Source: Progne subis subis
Taxonomy: Eukaryota > Chordata > Aves > Passeriformes > Hirundinidae
DNA length: 64,000 nucleotides
NCBI GenBank assembly: GCA_022316685.1
Contig: JAKJHU010000136.1
Span: 1,240,001-1,304,000 of the forward strand
Direction of reading: 5' to 3'
Shown: piece after piece, positions 19,101-34,100 of the stretch
Layout of the letters: each line of letters opens with the position of its first letter
Position numbering within the stretch: the stretch's first letter is position 1
The notes under the pieces: model-generated
What the model saw: only the letters and a program-made list of their open reading frames with translations
The model's database searches: none
Told to the model about the DNA's origin: nothing
Made by a program: the position numbers and the translations under genes

Positions 19101-22100
19101 ACTATCACTACTTAAGTCTCCGAGGAACTCATGGGGGGGGGAAAATTCTACAGGAGAACTTAACCCTCAAACAGTAAGATTTCAGTAAAATACACAAAAG
19201 CAGGGGTTCTTTTTGGTGGGGACTTGACAGGCTTAGGAATACACTTTGTTTCCTAGGGGCTGTGGAACAGAGTCAGGATGCTTCCTTTCTTTTATGAATT
19301 TTAGGCTCAGGAAATAAATAAAAGGAAAATTTAATTGAATAGGAGGGCATATCAGTAAGAAAAACTGCTTTGGAAATGACAGTGCTCTGTGTGGTAGCAG
19401 CCCTGGTGCTTCAGCCTTGGCAGAGCTGAACTCCCCATCAAAGGAGGATACATGTGCTATGTCTGTAGAGCAGATGAGCATTTTTAGTAATGAATTGAGT
19501 GGCTTAAAGAGAAATTTCAAGGTAAACTTCCACTGAAGCTTAATTATATTTTTAAGTAAAATTGGATTTATGGGTTGGTTTAAATTAAATCTGCCAATTT
19601 GGACTTGAAGAAGGGCTTTATGCTTGCATAAATAATGGTTTTGTTTGTTTGTTTGTTTTTTTATTTTCTTTCGACAGAAGTTGCAGACCTTGAAGCTAAT
19701 TTACCTTGTGAGTATAAAATTTAACAGTATGCGTTTTAAGGGGGAAAGGACCATTGAAGTGAAGGTTTTGACTGAATTATGAATGCTGATGGTATTTGTT
19801 AACTCAGGCAAAGCTGTGCAAAGCTCCACCACTCTGGCTTTAACAGATTTTCTCTGTTGCTTCCTCTTATGGGGCTGTGGAGACCTGGACCCTCATTAGT
19901 GTCCTTTGGAGGAGTATTGATAATTTGCCTCCAGTTTTTGATTGCTGGGGAGTGGCAGCAAAACTTCCATAAAGGACCCCAAAAGGTTCCTGGTTCAAGG
20001 GTGCAATTGGTGCCTCACTCCTGTTCTTTCTTTATTCTCTCATTTTCAAAACAGGAGACTCTGATTTAGGGGCAGAGCAAATGGCTCAGCCCTCGGGGAA
20101 CATGAAGTCAACCTGCAGCTTTTTTACTTCACGATATAACCTATGTCTTTGTTAATAGTGAAAATACTCATGAAAATAAATTTTTTAAGGGTGATCCATA
20201 TTCCCTTAAAAAAAAAAAAAGGCAAATTAATATGGTTTTACACCTGGAATCTTATTTGAGATCTAAGCCTTCCTTAGAGGCAGTTACAGAGAATTTACGC
20301 TGAGTAATTTTAGGTGAACTTTCATTAGTGAGGTTCTGTTACAGGGTAACAAGTACCTGCAGAATGTGTGGCTTCAGTTACCACAATGTGAGTGCAGAAC
20401 TAGGCTTTGTGCACAGTTCTAGGTAAGTTTATTCTGGCAAATAGGATTTAGAATTATGATACTATTTAGCTCCTTGGCTACAGCAAAGGGACAGCCAGCT
20501 TGATGGGTTAAGAAGCTAAAGACTGCATAATATGGGTGATAAAATATCCTTAATCAACTTGTGTCTCCTCATGCCAGCCCACAGTAGAGAACTCATTGTC
20601 TGATGTTTGTTTTTCTTTTTCAATTTTTCTTTTGCTTCGCAGGTACATGTAAAGTGAATTTTCCTGACCCAAACAAGCTCCATTACTTTCAGCTAACTGT
20701 GACCCCAGGTAATTTTTTTTCAGCGTGTTACTTTTCTTTCTGTGTGTGTTGGTGTTTAGGAAATGTAATTCCAATAAAGCCTTGAGTCAAGGAAAGTCTG
20801 GCTGTGATAGTGATTATTTTATTAAATGGGATGGAGAAACTGGGCTGAGTTTTGACAACCAGATTCCAATAAAAAGGCCTTCAAAAATGAGTAGGGTTAG
20901 GAAACTCTCTGATCTTGTTTGCTTACTTGATTGAGAACCTTTTTCCTCTCAGCCAGTTTCAAACCCCCCTGTTTTAATTTTGCATTACAGCCCTGTAAGG
21001 TGGTACGTTCCCTTGTACTGATTGCTTGGTTCTGCAGAGGTGTAGAGAGAGGTTACCAATGTAATACTGCTGGAAAACTTCAAACCTAAGCATGCCTGAA
21101 GATGTTCATCAAGGAGGAATCTCTGAGTGTTTGATTGTTCAAATATGTGAAATCAGGTTTTTTTGTTATTATCTTATGACAACTTGAGTACCCTGTGAAG
21201 CTCTAGCTGGCAGGCTGATCAGTAAAAGCATGTTCATAAATTATCATTTCCATATAAGTTTCTTAATAGCCACCTGAAATTAGCATTTTCTCTGCATTTT
21301 AGAATAGAACATTGTGTTTTATGGATTAATTTGCATGGAGGTTTATTTAAACTTCACATGCACTTCTTGTGTGCAGCGCGCTGAATGGTTGGAGTTAGAT
21401 GTGCTGGGATCAGTGTCCCCATGCCAGCTCGTTCTTGAAGGTGCCCATTTTCTGTGGATGCTTTCTGACAACAGAATTTGGGTGAAGGTGTGTCGTTCAT
21501 CCTGGTGCATTCCCTGGAGAAGCAGTGGTGAGCCCTTCAGGGAGTGCCTGGAATGTTTCTGGGATCCAGTACTTGGAAGCCGGAGCAGCGCTAGGTGTCA
21601 CTGTTGCTGTTCCTTAGCCCAAACCGACTGGCCCTTCCTCCCGCAGAAATTTTGGGTGGTCTCTGTTAACGTGTCCATTCACGTGACTCCCTTTTGTGAT
21701 GGAAAAAGACTGAGGCTGCCCTTGTCAGTGTAATTAAAAATAAATGCAAGAGCTAATCTAGAGCTTTGGCCCTGTCATGCTGTGTAGGAGTTGTGCTCAT
21801 ATTTACTTGGTGGGTGTTAATTCTGCTTGCACCAAATGCTCTTCACTTTACATGATGTTGCTTTATTAGATTTTGGAAAGGAGTTGACATTACAAGAGCA
21901 TCACTGCACAAATGAGTGATGTATGAAAAAGCTGTCCTAACTCCAAGGTGTCTAAATCCCAGGAACTGTTTTGTCTGTTCACTGCTGTGCAGCAGGATAC
22001 TGCAGGCAGAAACCAGCTGTTGAATGCGGAGCATGGGTTTTGTGCCAGCTTCATTGCTGAAATGATCTTGCCAGTGAGATGATCTTAATTAACATTTTGT

Positions 22101-25100
22101 TACTCTAAATATAGCTGCACAGCTGAAGTCTCTGCAATTGCAGCCTGCTCCAAGTAAACATCTATTTTCAGCTGTGCATAATTCAGGTGTAGAATCTTGT
22201 GATCGGCCATAGCTTAGCGCTCTAAAGGCAGAGCACAATACAGACCAAGAAAATCTTTGTAGCTTTCTGCCTCTCTTCAGTATTGAAGTTTTCTCTACTG
22301 TATGCTAAATCTTAGTTTTCCTTGAGGCACAGAGTGGTTGTCACAGAAGTTTTATGGCTCGAGGCAGGCTTGAGCCAACTCTTTTTGTATTGTCTGAACA
22401 GTATTGCATGAATCTTGACTTTGTTCTATGCAGTCCTTTTGAATGTGGCTGGTCTTGAAAGGACAGTAAAAGAAGCTTCCTTAGGCTTTCACAAAAGGAC
22501 TAATTTGAATAAGAAGATAAACTTGACCACCAAGCAGAAATCCTTGCAGGTCCCTTTCTCAGCACCTCTCACAACAACCTTTCTCAGCCAGTGTTTAATG
22601 CCGCAAAATTATCCTGGTGACAGGAGAGTTTGAATTTTAAATCGTTTTGTAGAAAATCTTGATGAGGGTGGCTGCTTTTTTCCCCCATAATTGAAGAAAC
22701 TCCAATCCCTGTGCGCTTCAGCTCTGTGCAGTGCACCATCAGTGGATATTTAGCAGCACATGCTAGGAAATGGCTAAGACTTGGATTTTTCTGCTGCAGC
22801 GGACAAAACTCAGTGTTCCCATGCAGGCACTGCTGGTTTTCTCTGCTGTCTGAAGCTTTTCTTCCCCTTTGTCATCTAAAACAGTTGTTCTGCCTTTGAA
22901 AAATACTGTTGTGCCACCACTTGCCTCTATTCTTATTTTTGCACCGGTATCACACAGGATTAGAATTTAGGGAAAATAAGGAGATAGATGCTTAGAATCC
23001 AGGCTTGCTGCACTGGTATTTGGAGCACAAAATTGGAAGCTGAGGACTAAAACATGGTAATGACCTGGAAAAAAATAAAGGAGGTGACTTTAGGTAGCTT
23101 ATAAGTGAAAAATCCCAGAAGAGTAAGTGCAGTAAATGTAATTTCCCTGCAGTTCCCAGTCCGTTGGACTAGTCTGAGGTTGGTGGGGATCTTTGAGTGG
23201 CACTCTAGGGGGATTAATAAAGACCCTGTTTTCTGGTGAAATGTTCAACAAATACTGGTGAGCATGGCTGATTCAGGGAGCTACTATACAAAGTGCATCC
23301 TTTGTGGCCTGCCCTAATTATCTTGCATTTTCTTCCGAAGTGAGGAAATAATTTGGTTAAGTGTTTTCCAGTGCACTTTCAGACATTTAAACGCCCTACA
23401 AACTCAAGCTAAGATTAGTCAGGTTGTTGGTATTGAAGCTTGAGACTGAAGTGGGAGGCATGCTTGCTCTGTTAACTACAGATTAAAGACATAAATTTAA
23501 GCAGTAGGAGGAAAACTGTGGCTCAGACGTACTCCCTTTTTAGCAAAAAGCTCTGTGGCCAGCTTCCTAAGTTATGTGTCAAAGCAGTTTCATTTGATGG
23601 GTTTATTTATAGCTCTTTCCTCACTGTTAACTCTGCCAGAACTTTTTTTCCCACCACTCTTCCATGCCTAAAAAACGGAGGATTTTTCTCCCAGTCTGAG
23701 AACCTATTTACTTGAGATGCTGAAAGATGGCTTCATTGTGAAGGGTTATCTTGTGTGAGATTTCTGGCTGCTTACTGAGGCTCTCCAGAGAGTGATTGGT
23801 AAGGAGTAGCTTTATTGTTGCTTTACAAACCCAGAGAATTGTATAAAAGAGGGGAGGGGAGATGTCTTGCTCTCCTAATTGTATAAATATGTCCTTGTTT
23901 ATTGGGTAGCAGAGCCAGTAGCTTACCCAGCGTGGCTTTTGATTAGTGCTGGTGTGATTAGTGACTGGTGTCAAGGTAAAACCAGAATACATAAGGAGTT
24001 GTAATTTGAGGCAGTGATGAATATTAAATTGTCTTGGAGGAAGACTTGATCTGAAAGTTCTTGGGTGTTTCTGTTGGACAGCGATTACAGTGAGTGCCCA
24101 TTAAACCCCTGAGGGTTTCCTTGGACGTAAGACACGTGTGGGTACATCCAGCAGCAGGCATTCATTTCATTTTAGCAGGGGGGGAATGTGAAGAGCTGCT
24201 GCACGCTTTGCTTCAAGTCCAGCAAATCAAGGAACTAATGAAATTAAGCCAAGGAAAATAACTTGTACTTGGAAACACGATCATTCCTGACACTTGGTTA
24301 AAATGTGTTATGGTCCTAAATGGTGGATAAAGTTCAGACAGCTGTCTGTGTTCTGTTGGGTAAATGTGGTGTTAGAGCTCCTGGGGGATATTGGAGCGTT
24401 TTCCCAATGATTCCTTTCTGGAACAGTGTCTCACTCTGAGTGTATTGCACATTTGACAAGTAACAGTTTTACCAAAGGGTATCAGTGTAAATCACCTCTT
24501 ACTTCTTGTTCTTCAGTGATGGCTTGCTTTACTGATTTTTATCTCTGGATATTTAAAACCAAAATATAAATGCTTTTATCTTTTTTTTTTTTTTTCCCCC
24601 TATAAAAATCAGCGCATGTCCCTTTACTTTCTGGTAAAGCAGAGCATGCCTAAAATTGCTTAATAAATCCAGCACACTTCAGAATTGAATTGGAGTGGAA
24701 ATGGAGAATGGACTTGAAAAGCAGATCAGGAGACAGCAACCTGAAGGAGGATTTTGATGACCTACAGTACACAAGCTAGGGTTTTTTTTTTGTGGTTTAG
24801 AACAAGCTAGATAATAACAAAATTCTTCTTGATCTTTCCGTAAACTACGGATTGTTTCAGAGAGCGTTTCTTTGCAGTGTTGGTTTAAGAAGTATAAAAA
24901 ACCTGCATCATACAATGCTCACTAGCCCTGCTGGCCTTCACTCAGGCTGGAGTGCTCAAGGTGGTTTGAGGCAGAGCATCCCTCAGATGCCTCAAACCCC
25001 CAGTGTGGGTACCTGTTTCCCTTTTTTAATGAGAAAACTCAGAAATGGCAATGCCAGATGCATTTCAGGTCACTTGCAAGCGTTTCAGCTTCCAAGCACA

Positions 25101-28100
25101 GCTGTTTGAAGAGATGCAGGCTGTCATCCCATTCCATTAGGCCATATTAGATATTCTGATACGTCATGTTTGAAAATTTAGTTATTTGAATAACTCACTA
25201 CTGAGGCTGGCAGAGAGGCAGATGCGTTTTCCTAGCAGATACATCACAGTAGGATGATCACAGTGAAAGACACTGCAACATGCTCTTGCACACATCATTC
25301 ACACCACTCACATGATTCCCAGCACGAGTTTAGGAAGAGGTGTCCTGGAGCAGGATTTAGCAATGCATTAGAAAGTGCAGGATTTCTCCAGCTCATTCCA
25401 AGAGTCCCTGATGTGGTACTGCCTGCCACGTGCCAGGATTTTCTTCCTACAGTGACAAGTTCAGTGCAAGGTTCCTCTAGCTGGGTATCCCTGATCCTGT
25501 GGTCAGGATGGTGGCTTTTTCTGGGACTGTTGGTTCTCCTGACTTCAAATTCCTGCTGTAAAAATGTTGGGAGTGCAGGAAGACACAATGCTCACACGTT
25601 CTTTGGATTAGGTGGCAGCTGGTGGTGCAACCAGCTTGAGTATTTGATAATAACCCTGTGCTGTTGTTTTAATCTTGATGTTTTTCTCTTAGTTAACTAT
25701 TTTCCTTGTTTTCCTTTTTCAAGATGAGGGCTATTACCAAGGGGGAAAGTTTCAGTTTGAAACTGAAGTTCCTGATGCCTACAATATGGTGGTGAGTATT
25801 TGTCATTCGTCTCATAGTTGTCATTTTAGATTTTCCTTGCAGGTAGCAGGACTTCAGGGGGAGCTTGGCATTGAAACTGAAGAAACATCTTCTGTCTCTT
25901 AATAAGTCTGCAACTGTCTGGCAGAAGCTCTTGGAAGTGCAGATGAGTCAGACCTGTGTGTCCTCCCTTCCGCCTGAGGTTCTGCTCTCTCCTGTTAATT
26001 AGGAGACCTGCATTTAATGATTATTCTCATTAAAAAGTTAGATATCTCAGAATGAAATAAGTGAACCAAAAGGAAAAGGTCGACAGTTCTGTGATTCTCC
26101 CCTTCCATTCTTCTGCTTTTTTGTCTCCTTTAGCTGTTGGTAGTTCAGAGTTCTCTCAGGAAGGCTGAAGGATGTGTAGGGGAGGATCCTGGAGAAGAGT
26201 TTCAGGGAAGGTCTTGGGTTCCTGCTCAGCTGTGCTGGGCCTAAATTCAGCATTATCTCTGTGTAGTAGTTGCAGTCACAGCTGGGTGGTGTTTGCAGTT
26301 GTGTGGGTTTGGTTGTGGGGTGTTCTAAGTTCCCCTTGACTTTACCAAAGAATTTCATTCTATGAAAGAGAACCCTTACTAGCTTTTGTGTGCTTATTTT
26401 ATTTCCTTTGAGATTTGTATTCCAGTTGTTCACCTGAACAACACTGCTGCAGGAAAGTGTTTGCTGTGTGTTAACAGGAGAGCTGAAGTCCAATTTTGAG
26501 CTGAGTTTTTTTGATTCTCAGTTCCTGTAATTTAAAAGTCTCTGGTTTGTTATGGTTCCCGGCTCAGCACTGGCAGGAAAATCTACAGCAAATGTTAATT
26601 AAATATTTTTTTTATATTTTATGCTTACCTCTCTACCAGTACCAAAAAAAAAAAAAAAAAATGCAGGAGGTTGAATGTTTGATTGTGGTCGGGTTATTAA
26701 TGCAGATGTGTGCTCCCCAGTATTGAGGGAATTCTACCGAGGCTGTGGTTTGTTTCCTGCAGGCAGAGTGGGACTGAAAGAAGCGATGCCTGTTTTCTGG
26801 AGAGCTCTGCAGACCTGCCAGGGCTGTCAGCCGGCAGGCAGGGTGGGGATATCACACCTCTGCACTGGCCAGAGGAGTGGATATGTGGGATTGTGATCTA
26901 GTGCAGGAGCAAAAAATGAACAAGGAGGAAAATTTTGGAAGATTTTGTATTTTGGCCCGCAGCCAGGCCATTCTGAGCTTCGCTCTGTGTAGTGTTCAGT
27001 CTCCAGAAATGGTTCAGAAACTGGTGGTGGAAAGTGGCAACAAATTACCTCAGGGCTGGGCTGTAGTTCAGCCCCAGGAACTTGTATTCCTATTAGTGCC
27101 TCCCAGGAATTCTGTTTTTTCCAAGCTGGGAAGAGAAGAGCTGGAGTTGCAGTTGCAGGGTGGTTTAGCAGATTGCTTTGGGACCAGCTGGTGTCCAGAC
27201 AAAACATTTCCAATAACACTGATTCCAGATTTCTCTTAGGAGCTGCAGTTCTTCTGTAGGTAACTCTCTACACTAGCAGAGTTACAGCTATAGGATACTG
27301 ATCAAATTAAGTATATAAATAATACAGAATCAAAAAAATTTACAAGATCTGCTGGTGCCCCTGTCCTTTTAGGGTGCCAATTTATCAAGAACTGGAGCTG
27401 TTAATTTAAAAGGAGGGCTCCCAGAGCAGAAGTGGTGGAGATGGAGAAGGACGTGAATGCCGTCGCTGCAATGCTGTGCACCCCAGCTGAGGCTGGATCT
27501 ACCTGTGCAGCTGGTGGTGGCTGAGGGGAAGGCGTTTGAGCAAGGAAATAAATGGATTTGGGGAGCTTTGTTGTTCAGGGTGTCACAGGTGTTCAAGTGA
27601 AACATCCCGAGGAAATCAAATCTCTGGATTTGTTGGTCTGGGTAGGGTTCAAAAAATGACCTGGATCAAGTTCCAAGGAGAAATTTTGTCTGAAGATAAA
27701 TTTTATGGTAGTGCTGCAGTTGTCCTATCTTTCTAAAAGGGGAAAAAGGAGAGAGAAAAACCTTTGTCTTACTGTCAGGAGTGGGTTTTTCTAACTTTTA
27801 GCAATGAAAATCACTTTGAAAGGATAAAGGAATTCTTTTGTTTCCACAGTACAAAAAATAGAGGCACCAGTTAATTCACTGTGAGGATTTGGGGATTTTT
27901 TTAAAAGAGTTTTTATAAAGCTTCTTTTTTTTACTGATCAGTGCATTTCCTGTTTGAAGGTATATATGGTAGAAATTTACTCTTTTATCTTGATCTAATG
28001 GCATGGGATAAATTCTGCTTTCCCTTGCTTGAGAACTAGACATCATCTTTCAAAACAATGTGAAAGTGTAGCTAATGAAAAGATTGTGCTGTTAGAGAAC

Positions 28101-31100
28101 TTCCAAGGTGTTTTGGAGGTCAAAAAGTTTGAGACTGTTTTCTGTGAGCCACTTAGTTTTTGATAATGCCATGACTGACGTCCCTTAAGTTGTTGCACAG
28201 AAATGAAGTCGAGGAAATACAAATTCTGCGTTATCAATCCCAGATTTCTTGTGCTGACCAATGTTTTTTCTTCTAGGACATCTCTTTTGAGTTTTTGGTA
28301 TCTCAGGGCCATGCATATTTTCTTACCTTTTCCAAGGAGACTTAATTAGAAAGATTTCTTAGAAAGGTAACTGGGAAGCTGGGAACAAAAGGAGGCAAAG
28401 CACACGATGCTGCCATGCAAATACAGCTCTTTGTTTTGCCTCTTGGTTGAAGACATCACTGGAAGAAAGTGGAGGGAGATGGCTCCGCATTTATCATGTG
28501 GGATTTAATTGAAGTTCTGCGAGGTGCTGGTGTGTGCTGATGGATTCCAGGACACTTCTATCAGAAATAATCTGCCTGATTGAAAGCTGCAAGTCCTAAT
28601 GGGAGAGCAGGGATGGAACAACGTGCTGTTGCTAAGCTACTGAATTTTTTATGCCCCATTCTTTATTCACTTCACAAAACTAAAGCAAAGGAGACTGTAC
28701 TTTAAAAGTCTGTATTGTAGAACCCCAGTATGAAATTCAGAAATTTTGCAGTCTTGCCTGTAGCTTTGCATTTCAGTGCCTCAAATTCAGCTCTGATGCG
28801 TTCCTGTTCAGTCTTTAGCACGAGGGTCTGTGTTTAAAAGAAGTTATTTAGTTGGTGGAGTTGTTATCTTTGCATCCTCTGCTGTTTTTTAACAAATCCC
28901 TGATTTGGACAAGCCTTGGGGAAGTTTTTTGGTTTCAATTACTGTCTTAATAGTTACATATGAAGCAACTGGATTACTTGGAGTGTTTTTTTTTTCCCTG
29001 AAGGAGTAAATTTTCTTGGCTTTCTTAAAAGTTATTTTTTTTCTAAGGACAAACCTAATACCTGCCCGGTTTTTATGAACAGTTGAGAGGAGCTGAAAGG
29101 ACGGAGAAATCTGGTTTGACTCTTGAGATGATGTATCATTGCCCTAAATGTACAAACCCAGGCTGTGAACATCAAATACATTTGCCTTTTTCTGTTTTAT
29201 GAGTTATAACAAGGTTTTATCTTAGAGCATAACACAGTGATTTGTTTTCTCTCCTGGAAGCCTCCAAAGGTAAAATGTTTGACAAGAATCTGGCACCCAA
29301 ACATTACAGAAACAGGAGAAATCTGCCTAAGGTAGGAACAGCATTTCTGTTTGAGTTTTTTCACCGTGGAGGTTTCTCTTGTTTGGTAAAATACTGGATG
29401 TAACTGTCGTGACAGGATTTTTTCGTACTGATTTTGCATGTAACTTTTAGGAGCATAAAAATCTACTGGAAGTTTCATTCTTGTTGTGCTTTAGGGACCA
29501 TGCAGAGCCTGGCTTTTCAGGTTCAGGCTTAGTATTTTATTCTGCTTGAGGTAAACTGTAAACTCCAGCCTAAACAAAATGTAGTTGTATTTTTTTCTTC
29601 CCTCCCTCATACCTGAATCATCCTCAGGCCCTGAGAGAGGCTGTGAGGGTTTACCATTTAATGCCCAAGTGTGTAAAGAGCTTGAAAATCCTTTATACTT
29701 CAAAAAGGAAGGAAAAAAATGTTCCCTAAACTTTGACAGTAATTATTCTTTGTTTGCCATTTGTTAATTATAATATTTAATATCCACTGGTAAGACACAT
29801 GTGCCAATTATAACAAAGCAGGGTTGGCGTCAAGATAAGTCCAGGATCATTTTGTCAGAGTGAGATGCTTGTGTTGCTGGGTGGTTTTCCTTGATAGTAA
29901 ATGTTTCCTCTTCCAAATGAATTTGTGAAAGTTTGCAATTTCATCCTCAGTACCTAGTGGTGAAATTGGCCAGAAACCAAACAGAAACAGAAGTGAGAAG
30001 CCTGCCTGTCATTTTTCAGGAAAATGGCACGCAAGAGAAAAAGCAGATGAAGCAGAAGCAAAGCCCATAAGTGAGATTGAAAGCTGTTCTGAAAATCCAG
30101 CGTGGTTGTCACCATGTTTAGCAAATCACTGCTTAAAGAGAAGCTGAATTTTGCCACTAGATGGAAAAATAATTTTTGTGCCTCGTTGAAGGTCCTGATG
30201 AAAATGAAGTTTTTTGTTGCCCTTCCTAGGCAGGCCAGGCTCGTCAGCCTTAAGAAAACTTAGATGTTCTGAGTGCAGGTGAAGGAATGAACCACAAATA
30301 CCAGCCACCAAACCAAAGCTGAAGCTCCAGCTGTAGCACAGCATCTCCTGAGGTTCAATAAAGCCTTGCATTCATAAAATCCTGGAGTGGTTGGGCTTGG
30401 AAAGGACCTTAAAGATCATCCCTGCCTTGTGCAGGGACACCTTCCACTAGGTTGTTCCATGACCCATCCAGCCTGACCTGGAGCACTTCCAGGGATGGGG
30501 CAGCCACAATTTTCCCCTCTCTTTAAATGGTTTCAGTTGTAAGAGATGATTGTGGTGTTTGGAGCATCAGAATTCTAATGAAGTGAAGGGATTTTTTTGA
30601 GCATTGCCACTGAAACAGTTTGGATTAACATAGCAAACTTTGGAAATGTCTGGCATTAGAGAGAAAAACTGAAATAGTTGCTTTATGCCTGTTAGAGAAT
30701 GCATTCTATGTATAGTACCTGCAATCAACTTACACAAGAGTCTTTGCACAAAATAGCTTCAGTTATTTTTAAAAGCAGAAAAAACATCTTCATCAGTGCT
30801 TTCCCCTCACATACCTCATGCTGTGGTGTGTGCTGGTTTGATAATCATCCCTGGATTAAAACATTCTAAATGGCTACATTTGTGGTCAAGTGTAGCAGTT
30901 CTGGGCAGGAAAATTGCAGTTTTTCTGTGCTTTATGGACTGCAGTTACCCTGGACCATGTCATTAATGACAAATACTAATTAAGTCTAGCCCATACTGGA
31001 TATCACCTCCACTGCACACGTGGGTAGAAAAAAATGGAGATTTCTCCAGGACTGATCTTCTCCCTTACAGTAAATTGTAGTCATTTAAGCTGCAGATTGG

Positions 31101-34100
31101 GTCAGCTGGAGTTTTAAAAGATTTTACACTTACTGGAATCATGTAGTTCCCACTTCAGGAGATGTTTTTCAAAGATTGCTTTAGGATGTGTGTATTTAAA
31201 AAGAAAAGAATCCCTCAAAGCTTTCTTCCATGCATGAATTACTCACAGAATGAGAAGTTATTTGTTGAAATGAAAGCTGAGCAGCTGACTGGTCACATCA
31301 GTAGCTGTTCTGGTTACTAAAAGTTCGGAAGCAGTGATTTTTTACAGTCTGCCCATAGGAACCCAGATGTAAAGATCCGTAATCACAGGCTGGGAGGTCT
31401 CCTTAGATCTCGGAAAGGATTCTGTTTAGAGGCTTAATGATCATCCCCAATCTGTAGAGAAGCAGGGTGCTGCTCTGGAAACAAATTGGGTCAGCAAATG
31501 AGGAGCATGAGGCCAAAGAGACACTTCTGTGTCTTCCCTGCTTTCCTGCCAGAGTGCTCTGAGAGTCTCCTCAGTCCTGGCTGTGGTGTCCCAGCTGGAG
31601 ATGTGCCAGCACATCTCTCTTGGGAAGCGGCATGGCTGTTCATGAGGTTTAGCTCTTGCTCAGGTGCTCTGTCACAGAGTATCGTTATGATTTGGTTTTA
31701 TTTAACTTCCTCCTCACTTCGAACTTCACGATGAGGTGTGTGGAGAGGCAAATGGAAGTACTGCCACATGGTTTGATAAGGAACAGACAAAAAGCAAACT
31801 TTTTTTGCTTTTGCTTATGTCATATGGACACAAACTGCAGCAGCAAGATATTCTTTTTAACGTTGCACAAGTGGTAATGGCATGTTTTATATTTGTAAAG
31901 GCACAGAAATTAGATGAACAGCACATTTAAGGTGGAATGGGCTTGCCCAGGTGCATCATCCTGTTCCTAGGATCTCTGCACTGAACAAGGATTGAGTTTC
32001 CTTGGATATAAACTTGCCATGTTCATTAAAGAACTACATAACCTGTATGGTCTAGTCATCTACTGTAATTTAGAAATTACTTAATACATGTCAGCCTGGA
32101 AGTTGCTCAAACCTAATAGTTTAAGACAATTTCACTTTAACCCTGTCATTTCAGTAGCAGAAGCTGCTGGTGGTGGGGATTTTTTTGTGCTTTCCTGTGT
32201 GAATTGTGAGTTTTAGATTACTCCTTACAGAGGAAAGTGTGATTGGCAAATTGAGGAGTTTTTTAGATTTTTTTTTTTTTTTTTATTCAGATTATTACTT
32301 TTCTGAGCAAGACTTGAGTTTATTTCTCAATTGTGCTCTGATCCCCAGTGTATCTCCTCCTCATAACTGCTGAGGTTTGGCTCTGAAAGGTCCAGGAGTG
32401 CCTGAACACTTCAATGGTTTCTACTTGCAGATAGGTCAGCAGCTCCACTGGGCGTAATATGTACCATAACATGCTGGTCATATAGAATTTCTATACTGCA
32501 TGTGTGCTTATTGAAAATTCTGTATTTTAGATGTTGGTATTCGTGTGTGCTTTTACCAAAATTCAGGTTACAGTTTATAAGGAAGTTTTTCCTCCAGAGC
32601 AGACAGACTAAAACTGCTTCACTTCCTATCTCTGCCTGTAGGGAGCTGAAGTCATTTCACTGAGTAGAGGGTGGCAGTCCTCTCTTTGCTAATTAGATAT
32701 CCCTCCCCAAAACACCCTTTTTTGGGTTGGTTTGTGCCACTTCTGGTATGAGATGGGTCATCCTGCAAGGCTGTCTCTTCACCAGAGATTAACATGTTCT
32801 AAAATGCATCAGGGAATAGAAAAAGGGTTCAATGTTGAGCCTGTCACGAGGGTTTTTGTCACACTTGTGCAGCTGGAGGAAAATAATTCAGGTGTTTTGA
32901 CAGAGGTTGAGCTCAGATGGGAAGTTCTGTGATGACACTGTGTAGAAGGTAATTTTAGGCAGACATCCCAGCTCCTGGGATTTAAAATTCCATTACCTGG
33001 ATATAAATAGTGCAAGAATTAGATCTTATCTTGCAATTACTTCCTAATGTTTTCTGAGAAGGTTTCTGACAAAGGCAGTTTAACCAGAAGTTGCTCTGTA
33101 TAATATGTGTCCTCTTTTTTTTTTCCAGTTTATTGAGAGAACACTCAATTGATGGCACTGGCTGGGCCCCAACTAGAACCTTAAAGGTACTGTTTCCTTT
33201 TGGATGTGTCCATCAGGTTAGGTACATCTTTAAAAATCCTTTCCTGGCTTTGGGAGCAAGCAGCTCATGTGGTTTGCTCGAGACCAGGTTTTCCAGCTGA
33301 GGGTTTTGTCTTTCAGCAAGTGTTGGTGGCAGCAGTGGAGCAGGTCCGGCGCTGACTGTAGCAACGTTGTAATTTTGGTGTGGCTGCACAAGTCCTGCTC
33401 TGACCACAGGGTTTGGAGGTTGGAGTGACTGCAGGTCACTCTGAGAACCCTCACTCTGTAAGGTGTGCTGGCTTTCACCCAGGCAGCAACAGTTCACAGG
33501 AGCATCCTGTGAACCATAACCCTGGTCATTTCCATGGGATTGATATTCCTGACAAAGTCATTGCAGGGATTTATCTTCTGCTGCTGTTCCCAGGAATGCT
33601 GCCAGAATTGTTTCTTCCAAAGCTTTAACAACGTTAGGTGGAGAAAGGGGATGCATCAGGCGTTTGTCTCTTTCAAAAACCATATTGAAAATGACATTTA
33701 TCTGATACTTGGTTTGGTTTTTTGGCACTGTGGGTGAGACCTGTGACTTTCTTCATCTGTAAAATCTCTTCTGAGGTGAGCATGTGACTTTCTGGAAGGA
33801 AAATTAGTGTGTTGTTTTGTGGATTTTTTTTAAACAGTCTTCCGTTGTCTTTGCTTCAGTTGGTGTGATTTTGTTTTGCCCTTCGTGTTTCTGTTTTCAT
33901 CTCAGGTTAAATCAAGGCACGGAGTAATTTAAGTTAACTGGTTCAGTTCTTGTCCCTGTATTTTCATTCAGAGAAAGTTTTGAGGCTACAAGTTTCAAGC
34001 TTCAGCCGTTAAAAAAATTAGTGTGAGTGGACAAGAAACCCACAAGACAGGAGCTTTTCCTGTGATTGTTGAAATGAAAGATTCAGCAGGAGAAAAGGAA

